DNA of 64,000 nucleotides from Dermanyssus gallinae (Eukaryota; Arthropoda; Arachnida; Mesostigmata; Dermanyssidae), in contig QVRM01002429.1 in NCBI GenBank assembly GCA_003439945.1, positions 186,001 to 250,000 on the forward strand. Direction: 5' to 3'. The notes beneath the pieces were generated by a model. That model was not told the DNA's origin. It ran no database searches and worked only from the letters and a program-made list of their open reading frames with translations. Below, piece by piece: positions 24,201 to 33,363 of this stretch; the first letter of the stretch is position 1; each line of letters opens with the position of its first letter. The position numbers were made by a program, and so were the translations under genes.

Positions 24201-25059
24201 AAATCTTGTTTTGCTCAAAGTAGTTGTGCTACATTACCTTAAGGACAAGTATAGGTCTTATTTTTTTTAATAATATTGGAAAGGTCTTAGTTTTAAAATG
24301 TTCGTAAATCATTAAGTAAGGTTTGGCAGACGTTCGGTTATTTTGTCACGAAAGCCTGAAAAACTTCTTCATCTGTCAAGTCACTCTCCGGGCCGTCGTT
24401 CCAATCTTCTATTCTTTTGAGCTAGATGCAGTCTCGGATAGATATTTTCGTAAATGGTTCTAGTCATTCATCGTCGCGAATTATTTCCGTCGCGCATTTG
24501 CCGGGTTTTGTACTGGGCTTGCTTTCTCCTGATTGCTTGTAACCTTTATCGCGGCGTCTATAAGTAGATTTTAGATTGACAGATTCTTTCGTGTCACTCT
24601 TATTTATAGCTCACTCTAAGGCGCCCTAAAAACAAATCTCGATAATGTGGCTTCTCCAATATATTTTTATCGTGAACAACTTAAGAGGTATGTCATTCTT
24701 GCCGTCTCCGTGCTGGTTTGGTTTGCTCCTGTTCTGTGTTGTGTGCTCTACTTATCTCGTCTGTTTTTCTACTGCCACGTGCATTATGGTCAAAGTTGAT
24801 GCAACGTAGTGCAATACTTTTACGTAGCGCATCGTATTGCAGGGGTAACGCTGGTTGCTGTTGCTGTATATTAAGGTTATTGTAGTGAGCATTGGTGTTG
24901 GTTCTGTTAACGGTAGACGATGTGTCGCTGAGTCCCGATCACTGGTGTGTTATTGACCTTTTTGTCTAGCTCATCAATCTGCTTTCATCACATTCTGCAG
25001 AACGCGCATCGTTGATATCATGGACACTGTTTTCGCTTTGTTTTCGCAACGTTTGTCAA

Positions 25060-25985
25060 AAATACTTTATTAGTAGAGCGTACCAAAAACACAACCTACA
25101 TATTCCTATTGCGACAGTTAAATACATCGTTAAGTTGAAGATGCACTCTAGGCTCCTTAAGAATGAAACAGCATATTCACAAGTAGAGTTGCTGCTTTTA
25201 CTAGTTACGCCAGACGGTACCTGGCGGGGGCAGTTTAAATCGACTTTTTACATGGCTCGGAAAGACTGGTTGCGCAAGCTATTCGCCAGGCTGCAAATGG
25301 ACTTCGTCGCTCCTAGTATGTTGACTACAATGTCATGATCGACCCTGTTGAAAGCATGTTTCTAATAAAAATAAATACAATGGTAATGTTTGTTGGCCTT
25401 TACGTGTAAGGCTTAGTCGTGCGTCATTTCTAGTAGTTGCGTATTTGTAGGTCGACGAGGCACACAGCCATCTCAAGCCGCAGCGAAGAGCTTGTTTACG
25501 GTATTATAACTAGTGATGTCTCGGATTAAAGCAGTCTGAAAAACAGTGCAGGCGATGGAGCACTTCGTTGGTATTAACGTATTTCTTGGGACCCATCTCA
25601 TGTATCGGGGCCACAATACATTGCTTGAAAATTTAGGCATTCTGAAGTCATTTTACGATTGCTCGTAGATCAGCATTAGTGGCTCTCTAGAAACAAAGAC
25701 CGTTTTTTTAAAAAAAAAGTCGCCGAGATGCGGCTGCATTTGGGCTTTAAACGCAGCAATTGCGAGAGAATGTCAGGCTTGTTGAAGTCGAACAGCAAGT
25801 CGCGAAGAACTGTCCATTTCTGCATAGGCGTGTCGATTATGCGCTGGTTACTGGAGCGGGGTTAAACAAAGACGAAAAATTCAATGCAAGGAGTTCAACC
25901 TTATCCTCATCTTTCTATGCAGAGCGCGAATCTGACTTCAGGAGCGGAAGGTCTTCATTGCAGGTAATCTGCATTTTTTTCATAT
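25060..25985 (-). mobile_element. Degenerate antisense copy of LINE 'A'
   Basis: This is homologous to the + strand element at 17784-19040, but reversed and much decayed. From 25985 down, KDEDKVELLALNFSSLF corresponds to the pre-RT linker (x-K-A-E-L-L-N-x-x-F). Nucleotide similarity to 17790-18170 then follows (shared CTCCATCGCCTGCACTG, and CTAGAAATGACGCACGACT against CTAGAGATGACGCACGACT). An internal deletion removes the QG-to-YADD part and resumes at the VKAA-x-LLVNMLF segment. The copy extends further 5' than the + element, which shows the + element's truncation point is not the family's natural start. Multiple stops and frameshifts. Confidence 0.7.
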
Positions 25986-26154
25986 GAGAGGTTTGGAAAT
26001 GCTATTGCACAATCCGTACTGGCAACCAACAGCACCTAGTGTGGACTTTTCATTCACTAAAAACCTCAATCTTCCCCACCCTTCAGAGTTCGGAAATGTG
26101 TGTTACTACTTTGAGATGACTACTTGTGGGAGGGGAGCCTCGTGTTCTACCGGC

Positions 26155-26517
26155 TCATGAATCTCGTCGTGGCCTCAGCTCAGAAACCCGAGGGGATGCG
26201 TCGAGCCGTTCCAAGGAGAGCTGGGTTGCGATAGCGCCTTGCGGGGCACCCTCATCCCGATCACCCAAAGGCACCTGCATTTCTTCGTAGCGCACTCGGC
26301 AAGCGTCCTCTAGCCGCGTTTTTTTCGCGCATAAAAGCGTCTTAAGAAATGACCAACGATATCCTGTGCCGATTTTTCTGCATAGCAATAAGCTGGGCCA
26401 GGGCGGCGCAGGACGAGACCGTACGGTCAACATCGTCTGTCTGCCCCGACGTGCAGACGGGGCGATGCTGACCCCGACAGAGTGTCTTGACAGAATGCGC
26501 ACATGTCCACCTACCAC
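26155..26517 (-). other. Unassigned GC-rich open frame in GDH intron
   Basis: A 120-codon minus-strand frame, relatively GC-rich, includes RLEDACRVRYEEMQVPLGD, then LSLERLDASPRVSELRPRR. The second half looks like an amphipathic, possibly coiled-coil protein segment, but I recognise no family. It lies just left of the tandem duplication boundary and is absent from the intron before exon 2B. It could be retroelement ORF1 debris. Confidence 0.25.
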
Positions 26518-28105
26518 TTCTCAATCGGCAACATATAGGTTTGGAATTGGTCGCGGCTCGTGAGGACCTGGACCGAGAAATACGTAAGTGTCCTTCGGCC
26601 CGGCCCGTTACACCAACGTCAGAGGTTCGAAGTAAACGACCGGGACAGAGACGAAAGAGAAACAGACTCTGACGTCTCGAGTGGGTTTGGGTGTAGGAAG
26701 GTAAGAATTATATTATTGTGTGATATTTTTCGAGTTTTGCTATATCGCGTTACATATACACGTATTCACACGTACACATACATGAAGCTAACGTCATTAT
26801 AATGTCAATGGTCATTAGCACTCAATTGTTTACACTAAAGGGTAGTTTGTAATTAGATGTTTTTACAAACAACTATGTCAATTATGTCCCAGTACTTTTT
26901 ATTCAAGATCTTAACGCTCAGAATTGCTCTCGCCCTGTGCAATTATTTAAATACTAAAAAAAGACAGTCCATGATGTTAATATATTTGTTTCTAATTCTT
27001 TACCATTTATTCAATTTGTGCTTTAAATGAATTTACATGTTACTTTTTTTTCTGCAAAGAACTTAGTTCTATTCTAAAAATACACAACAAAGCATAATCA
27101 CTTCTAGTACGTAAAGGATTATATGTGACAGTGTTTGAATCACTTAGCAATGTGAGAGACGTGCTTGGGTATTGGTTGTGTTGCCGACGGACCGTAGAGT
27201 GTACACAATTTGACATACACACACATTATTCATATTTATTACAATTGTTGTCGACTGGACGTAAAACTTAAGGTTTTGGCCATGAGGTCTGCGTGGTTCA
27301 ACAGCACGCACCTCCTTGTACATAAAACTCTTCTATTGCACTGTCAAACAAAACGCATCTGTAGCTGGCTTATTGCCGTTTCGCCGCTCGGTGCCTGACA
27401 AGCAATGATACCGACCCATATTTATATAGAAATATATCCTGCCGGGCTCCTGTCTACTCACTACCCTCTAAAATCGCTTCGTCACTCCGCACACGTTGCA
27501 CATTTGCCGCGCCTTCGTGCATTCCGGTCTCCGCCGGGGTTGCAGTGCACCGGCTTTCGCAGAGCTTTGGGGAAGCTAAAAGAATCCAAAAATGGCGATT
27601 CTCCCTTATTAGTCCCGGTGTCCGGCTTGCCAGAAAGCGGACAAAATGCATGTGCAAAGGCGACGTTACAGTAGTCAAGGATCATCGTCATCAGCGGGTG
27701 GCATGCACGTTTACGGCGGCGTTACAATAGTCATAGATCACCATTGGCACGCGATGATATTCAATTCATTCATCAATCCGTAACAGATTTTACTGAATTA
27801 GTTGGGTGCGATCAGGCTGTGCAGGCGTGTACGCTAAGCGAAACGGTCCGCTTATGCGATCGGACGTAGCCACTGGCTTCCGCGTGATGCACCCTTGACT
27901 TCGTAGGTTATTGGAGCAAATACGTTGCATATTCAATTTGTTTTTTCATTTTTAGAAAATGTTTGTCTTTGCAAACTAAACAAAGGTATCCAGTCTAAGA
28001 TACAAATAGGGTATCACACAAGCGTATAAACTGCCCTCTTAAACTTAACAAATATAATGCTTCAATTATGACTGGATGTGAAACGTCTTCTGTACATTTA
28101 AAAAG

Positions 28106-29545
28106 GTGATCGAGCAGAAAATGGCAGAAGAGCTTCAGGGAGGGAAGGGCTCTATCGAGGAAAGCAAGCGAGCGCTTCGAGGTTACTTCAATGTCCTGGG
28201 TTCATGCAGTAGTGTGTTAGAATGCACTGTGCCGCATAAGCGACCTGACGGCACAATGATCACCATACGGGCGTGGCGCGCACAGCATTCGACGCACTAC
28301 CTGCCATGCGCCGGGGGGGTTCGTTATTCGGCAAAGGTGTCACTGGATGAGGTCAAGGCGTTGGCAGCTCTCGTAACATTTAAGTCGTCGCTCGTCGACG
28401 TGCCTTTTGGCGGGTCAAAGGCCGGAGTTCAGATCAATCCCACTGACTTCACCGAAAACGAGCTTGAGAAGATCACAAGGAACCTTGCATTGCGACTGGC
28501 TAAAAAGAACTTTCTCGGGCCAAATGTCGATGTCGCAGGACCGGACATAGGAACCGGTCCCCGTGAGATGGCGTGGATTGCCGACACGTACGCAAAATCA
28601 ATCGGCTATGGTAGCCTGAATGCACACGCCTGTGCCGGACTAAAGCCAGTGGAACAGGGCGGCATTCACGGCGGATCTTCAGGTACTGGCCAGGGACTAT
28701 TTGAAGCAATAAGCAACTTTATCGACAACCCCAAGATAATGATGGATATCGACTGCAAGCCTGGCTGGCCTGGGAAAACTGTCATTGTTCAGGGATTTGG
28801 AAGTGTCGGGTATAACACGCTTCGCCACGTCGTACGCGAAGGAGCGCGCTGTATCGGTGTGCACGATCTCAATGGAGCAATCTTCAATCCAAAGGGGATT
28901 GATCCAGAGGAACTGCGTCAGTACTGGACCGCAAACGGCAAAAGCATTGTTGGCTTCCCTAAGGCGAAAGCTTACGATGGGTGTATACTGTTTGAGAAAT
29001 GCGATATTCTTATACCGGCAGCTATTGAGAAGTCGATCACCAAGACGGTGGCAGAGAAAATCCAGTGCAAGATTGTTGCTGAGGGGGCAAACGGACCAGT
29101 GACGCCGGCAGCCGACCTTGTGCTGCAGCAGAGGAACATCCTCGTTATTCCGGACATCTACGCAAGCGCTGGCGGAGTCACAGCCTGTTACTTTGAATGG
29201 CTAAAAAATCTCAGCCACGTGTCGTACGGACGAATCCGGTTCAGCCACGAACAGAGCTCACTGGTGCACCTTTTCCACTCGATTCAGGAAACCCTCAAAC
29301 AGGAAGATCCGGAGATCGCTCTGCCGATGCGTCCTACCGCTGTCTTCCAGAGACGAACAAGCGGCCCTACAGAAGAGGACATTGTTCGCTCAGGTATCAC
29401 GTTCACTATGGAAAGCGCCGCCAGTCAAATGTTAGAATCCGCGCGGGAGTATGACCTCGGTTTGGATATGCGGGCCGCGGCGTATGCGACGTCTCTTGAA
29501 AAGATTATTCGCGCCTACAGCATGTGTGGCCTAACTCTGACCTAG
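28106..29545 (+). CDS. Gdh: Glutamate dehydrogenase, large terminal exon 2A
   Basis: This exon codes 479 residues of a mitochondrial-type NAD(P) glutamate dehydrogenase, the hexameric enzyme interconverting glutamate and 2-oxoglutarate plus ammonia. It starts at GTG directly after AAAAG, an acceptor in phase 0. The first residues (VIEQKMAEEL) continue the homology of exon 1, so GTG is a Val codon, not a start. The order is YRAQHS-type segment (WRAQHSTH at 57-64), GGVRYS, three conserved lysines (DEVKAL, TFKSS, PFGGSKAG), catalytic Asp in GPDIGTG, Rossmann GFGSVG (about 227), antenna region 360-395, and a C-terminus ending CGLTLT. Unusually, the HGR-x-SATGRG segment reads HGGSSGTGQG, and GGVTVS(F/Y)FEW reads GGVTACYFEW. 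There is no internal stop or intron. A poly(A) signal lies at 29614. Confidence 0.92.
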   Translation: MIEQKMAEELQGGKGSIEESKRALRGYFNVLGSCSSVLECTVPHKRPDGTMITIRAWRAQHSTHYLPCAGGVRYSAKVSLDEVKALAALVTFKSSLVDVPFGGSKAGVQINPTDFTENELEKITRNLALRLAKKNFLGPNVDVAGPDIGTGPREMAWIADTYAKSIGYGSLNAHACAGLKPVEQGGIHGGSSGTGQGLFEAISNFIDNPKIMMDIDCKPGWPGKTVIVQGFGSVGYNTLRHVVREGARCIGVHDLNGAIFNPKGIDPEELRQYWTANGKSIVGFPKAKAYDGCILFEKCDILIPAAIEKSITKTVAEKIQCKIVAEGANGPVTPAADLVLQQRNILVIPDIYASAGGVTACYFEWLKNLSHVSYGRIRFSHEQSSLVHLFHSIQETLKQEDPEIALPMRPTAVFQRRTSGPTEEDIVRSGITFTMESAASQMLESAREYDLGLDMRAAAYATSLEKIIRAYSMCGLTLT

Positions 29546-29613
29546 TGGCGAGGTGAGAGAAAAGACTGAGAGCTAAACTGACTGGCTGACTTGAAAGAGC
29601 AACGACACATGAC

Positions 29614-29619
29614 AATAAA
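29614..29619 (+). terminator. Poly(A) signal of GDH exon 2A
   Basis: AATAAA about 70 bases after the TAG stop. The surrounding 3' UTR (CTGGCTGACTTGAAAGAGCA) aligns with that of exon 2B, whose AATAAA is at the equivalent place. Confidence 0.7.
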
Positions 29620-30354
29620 AAAATGTGGCATAAGTTTAAATTGTCAACGTCCGAATGCTTAGATGGACACAAACTCATTTGCTTAAAACGTGACCGGTCT
29701 AAATCTGGACTAGTTCCGCATAGATGCAGAGTCAGTCAATCAAACAGGATGTAGGCACCTGAACGTTTATTGTAGGTGTTAGGATTTATTTTAAGCCATT
29801 TAGGTACTGGTTTATTCTTGTTTTAATATATAACGTAAAAACTGGACATATTTTATGTCGCGACTAGTATTATCATAAATAATAATATATTGCAGATTAT
29901 TTGTAACATGCAATCAGTTTTGCACACACCATAATCAGTCAAGCTTAAACGCCGCAATATCCCTGCAAAGTTGAAAACCCAGTGCTGAGCTACAGTATTT
30001 GTTACACGCATTAAACTTGTGTTTGCAAATATAAATATAATAATATAACTAAAATGACATAAATATTTTTGTAAAGGTACGTGGCCGAATTACTCAGGTT
30101 ATTATATACTATTATAAAAATCGTCGTACGGGGAAATTTTTCGATTTAGGTAAAAGGTTCGACGAGGCAGCGCGTGTCCTTGACAGCGTGTGCAAGAAAC
30201 GTGTGTACCAACGATTGCCGAGCGGAGACGGAAAATGTCAGATTGTCCGTTCTCATCCTTGGTCAGACAAAGATCACACCATCACACATATAATAAACCG
30301 TTTGAATTGTGATTGTCAGTAAAATGGCCAAAGCTAGTATAGCATTCAAAGCAG

Positions 30355-30355
<1 letters not shown>
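29620..30355 (+). other. Downstream flank of exon 2A, shared with unit 2
   Basis: AT-rich, non-coding. Parts align with 33365-33990, for example the TTGCAAAGTTGAA-like block near 29970 (33617) and the AATTTTTCGATT block near 30135 (33818). No separate gene is seen. Confidence 0.6.

Positions 30356-30442
<87 letters not shown>
30356..30442. repeat. (TA)n microsatellite inserted in duplication unit 1
   Basis: About 85 bases of TA with one register slip. The homologous place in unit 2 (about 34080-34100) has no TA tract. It is bordered by CAGCTA on the left and TAGCTG on the right, a 6-bp inverted repeat. The tract therefore arose or inserted after the duplication. Confidence 0.9.
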
Positions 30443-30444
<2 letters not shown>

Positions 30445-31101
30445 TAGCTGAAACAGGACTGTTCTAATGCGGAGTTTGCTAAGATGTATAAACCTAATCG
30501 AAACGTCGTGGAACGAACTGTTGATTCGTGACTTGAGGAACGTAAGTGCTCGTCGTAGGACCACAAAATGTCATGTCTGTGAGAATCTTAGAAATTGTTG
30601 GACAAGTGCCAAAGTTTATGAATCAGAAAAACCCTCGTCGGTCCTCAAGACAGCTCGCTAGAGTGTCACGTGTGACTCTTAGTAGATTTGTAAGCGCAGA
30701 TATTGGGTCGGTTGCATATTATCTTGTGCAAAGACAAGGGCTAACGACGTTAAAACAGCGCAATGGTTGACTTTGTGCAAGCATTTTCTACAGCGCTTTC
30801 AGCATAGCCGCCATCCTAACGTTCTGCGGCCAAATGAGTGCAAGTTTGTAAGCAGCCAAACTTGTAACCGAAGCGCGTAGGAAGCTAAGAAGCGTTGAAA
30901 ACTGATTAACCGATTGCAGCGAAGGCATTGCCGAAATATTGGCAATCGGCAAAACTCTGCTGATTTTCATCGACGCACTGCAAAACGTAACGGTTGGAGT
31001 GGCCGCCGCAAAACCCAAAACTCGAAGTCCATAGCTTCTGTGTGGGAGGGAAGGGGGTTTGAAAGTTGATTTAGGGAATGATTGATTCTAAAATTTGGAC
31101 A
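30443..31101 (+). other. Right part of duplication unit 1, non-coding
   Basis: Aligns with about 34100-34810 (for example AACCCTCGTCGG at 30630 and 34285, and AAAATTTGGACAA at 31089 and 34792). Short open frames differ between the units and are not conserved, arguing against a gene. Confidence 0.6.
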
Positions 31102-31394
31102 AGTTCAAGTAAGGTTTTTGCGAGCAGTGAGGCAAACTTGGCGTATTTTTACCTAGGGCAAATAGTCGACAGTATTTTGGTCCCCACCCCACTGACCTTT
31201 ACATCTTTGCTAGTCCTTGACCGGGATTGGGATTTCAGGATTTTCATGCTTGATGATCGACGATAATGACAATATCCTGGGTCTTGCCTTGAACATTCTC
31301 TGTTGACGGTATCCTGTGCCACACAGAAACCTTAGATATACTTTTAATTAACTAATTTCTTAATTTTGTCAGTGCAACATTCATGCCTAAATAG
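31102..31394. other. Spacer between the two duplication units
   Basis: About 290 bases not found in either unit. I looked for a second copy of GDH exon 1 here and in 29620-31101 and saw none. Confidence 0.5.
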
Positions 31395-31645
31395 CAAACA
31401 GACTTTGACGTTTCAAGTGGCTTTAGGTGTATAAAGGTAAGAATCTTATCTTATGCGGTAATTTTTCTAGTTTTGCTATACCATTTAGCAACAGGCAAAC
31501 ATTCCCTTTTGTCTTAAAGATAGACAGGAAATCATGTTTATTTTTAAATTAAGTTTTAAACGGAGGTTTAATTCATATAACATTTATTGTTTTTTTTAAT
31601 TTTATAAAACTTAGTTTTATTCCAGCAATACATCGCATAGTCACT

Positions 31646-31681
31646 TCTATTACATAAATACATGTGTATTTATGTAATAGA
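31646..31681. repeat. Perfect 17-bp-arm hairpin in the intron before exon 2B
   Basis: Positions 31646-31662 and 31665-31681 are exact reverse complements with TG between them (arm: TCTATTACATAAATACA). The aligned part of unit 1 (about 27098-27130) is not palindromic, so the hairpin formed after the duplication. Confidence 0.9.
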
Positions 31682-31860
31682 GGTGGGGAGATGCAATGCT
31701 CGAATCACTCAGCAGTGTGAGAGTCGACCAGAGACATTTGTTTCATTGAATTTAATTGTAGCCGTACGCCACACAAGCGTATAGGCTACCTTTTCAGACT
31801 CAACAAATATAATGCATCAATTATGACTGGATTTGAAACGTCTTCTGTATATCTGAAAAG

Positions 31861-33300
31861 GTGATCGAGCAGAAATTGGCAGAAGAGCTTCAGGGAGGGA
31901 AGGGCTCTATCGAGGAAAGCAAGCGAGCGCTTCGAGGTTACTTCAATGTCCTGGGTTTATGCGGTAGTACGCTAGAATGCACTGTGCCGCATAAGCGACC
32001 CGATGGCACAATGATGGCAATACGCGCGTGGCGCGCACAGCATTCGACGCATTGCCTGCCATGTATTGGGGGGGTTCGTTTTTCGACACAAGTGACACGG
32101 GATGAGGTCAAGGCGTTGGCAGCTCTCGTAACATTTAAGTCGTCGCTCGTCGACGTGCCTTTCGGCGGGTCGAAGGCCGGGGTTCAAATAGATCCCGCTA
32201 ACTTCACCGATAACGAGCTTGAGAAGATCACGAGGAACCTCGCGTTGCGCCTGGCTAAAAAGAACTTTCTCGGGCCAAATGTCGATGTTGCAGCGCCGGA
32301 CATAGGAACCGGTCCCCGTGAGATGGCGTGGATCGCCGACACTTACGCAAAATCAATTGGCTATGGTAGCCTGAATGCACACGCCTGTGCCGGATTAAAG
32401 CCAATAGAGCAGGGCGGCATTCAAGGTGGATCTACAGGCACCGGCCAGGGACTATTTGAAGCAATAAGCAACTTTCTCAACAACCTCAAGATAATGATGG
32501 ACATCGACTGCAAGCCTGGCTGGGCTGGGAAAACTGTTATTATTCAGGGATTCGGAAACGTAGGGTACAACGCGCTTCGGTGCATCGTACGCGAGGGAGC
32601 GCGCTGTATCGGCGTGCACGACCACAATGGAGCAATCTTCAACCCAGACGGGATCGATCCAGATGAGTTGCGTGAGTACTGGTCCACACACGGTAAAAGC
32701 ATTGTTGGCTTCCCTAACGCCAAAGCTTACAACGGGTGCATTCTGTTTGAGAAATGCGATATCCTAATACCGGCAGCCGTTGAGAAGTCGATCACTAAGA
32801 CGGTGGCAGACAAAGTCCGGTGCAAGATTATTGCCGAAGGGGCAAACGGACCAGTGACACCGGCAGCCGACCGTGTACTGCAGCAGAAGAACATTCTCGT
32901 CATTCCAGACATTTACGGAAGCGCTGGCGGGGTCACAACGTGCTACTTTGAATGGCTGAAAAATATCAGCCACGTGTCGTACGGACGAATCCGGTTCAGC
33001 CAGGAACAAAGCTCACTGGCGCACCTGTTTCAGTCGATTCAGGAGACGCTGAAACAGGAAAATCCAGAGGCCGGTTTGACGATGCGTCCTACAGCCGCCC
33101 TTCAGAGACGAACTAGCGGTCCTACAGAGGAGGACATTGTTCGCATCGGTATAGCACTTACTATGGAAAGTGCCGCCACCCAAATGTTTGAATCCGCGCG
33201 AAAGTATAACCTCGGTTTGGATATGCGGGCTGCGGCGTATGCGACGTCTCTTGAAAAGATTATTCGCGCCTACAGTATGTGTGGGCTAACTATGACCTAA
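31861..33300 (+). CDS. Gdh: Glutamate dehydrogenase, large terminal exon 2B
   Basis: Second copy of the large GDH exon, 479 codons, also preceded by an AAAAG acceptor in phase 0 and starting with GTG (Val). I count about 66 amino-acid differences from exon 2A (about 86% identity), many conservative and spread over the whole length, with no indel and no stop, which indicates both are under coding constraint. The catalytic lysines and the Asp (here AAPDIGTG) are kept, and the Rossmann loop is the canonical GFGNVG. Like 2A it has lost the Arg of HGR-x-SATGRG (here QGGSTGTGQG, with the His changed as well) and has Cys in GGVTTCYFEW. No own first exon is visible, so it probably splices from the exon at 22355-22612, skipping 2A. 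AATAAA lies at 33358. Confidence 0.9.
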   Translation: MIEQKLAEELQGGKGSIEESKRALRGYFNVLGLCGSTLECTVPHKRPDGTMMAIRAWRAQHSTHCLPCIGGVRFSTQVTRDEVKALAALVTFKSSLVDVPFGGSKAGVQIDPANFTDNELEKITRNLALRLAKKNFLGPNVDVAAPDIGTGPREMAWIADTYAKSIGYGSLNAHACAGLKPIEQGGIQGGSTGTGQGLFEAISNFLNNLKIMMDIDCKPGWAGKTVIIQGFGNVGYNALRCIVREGARCIGVHDHNGAIFNPDGIDPDELREYWSTHGKSIVGFPNAKAYNGCILFEKCDILIPAAVEKSITKTVADKVRCKIIAEGANGPVTPAADRVLQQKNILVIPDIYGSAGGVTTCYFEWLKNISHVSYGRIRFSQEQSSLAHLFQSIQETLKQENPEAGLTMRPTAALQRRTSGPTEEDIVRIGIALTMESAATQMFESARKYNLGLDMRAAAYATSLEKIIRAYSMCGLTMT

Positions 33301-33357
33301 TGGCGAGGTGAAAAAAGACTAAGGACAGGCTGACTTGAAAGAGCAACCACTCATAAC

Positions 33358-33363
33358 AATAAA
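33358..33363 (+). terminator. Poly(A) signal of GDH exon 2B
   Basis: AATAAA about 60 bases after the TAA stop, in a 3' UTR aligned with that of exon 2A. Confidence 0.7.

Larger units (their letters stand above)
22613..28105 (+). other. GDH intron 1 (to exon 2A), repeat-filled
   Basis: About 5.5 kb between the exon 1 donor and the exon 2A acceptor. It contains a short internal duplication (22804-22905 resembles 23080-23195), antisense LINE remnants at 23930-24200 and 25060-25985, a GC-rich unassigned open region at 26155-26600, and the left part of the tandem duplication from 26660 on. Only the last part is shared with the intron before exon 2B. The stretch 23520-23930 and most of 24200-25060 show nothing recognisable. 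Confidence 0.7.
26660..31101 (+). repeat. Tandem segmental duplication, unit 1 (contains GDH exon 2A)
   Basis: Homology to 31395-34810 starts at AAACAGAC followed by a shared TAAGAAT at 26702 (31438 in unit 2). It runs through the intron end, the whole coding exon, the 3' UTR and about 1.5 kb downstream, ending at a shared AAAATTTGGACAA. Unit 1 is longer because of about 780 bp of extra intronic sequence (roughly 27150-27950) and a (TA)n insertion at 30356-30442. Non-coding parts are far more diverged than the coding exon. Confidence 0.85.

Noticed and set aside
26660..26700. A 42-base mini-exon before AAG|GTAAGAAT, also present in unit 2 (31395-31436), as the exon preceding the large GDH exons
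   Set aside because: It is in phase and conserved between units, but its peptide (TDSDVSSGFGCRK) does not match GDH, and a much better N-terminal exon exists at 22355-22612. I treat it as duplicated intron sequence, though a minor alternative exon cannot be excluded.
28106..33300. The two GDH frames as processed retrogenes
   Set aside because: Intronless coding blocks suggested it, but both start at a splice acceptor, lack a poly(A) tail and target-site duplication, and share intron and downstream flanks, so they come from DNA-level duplication.
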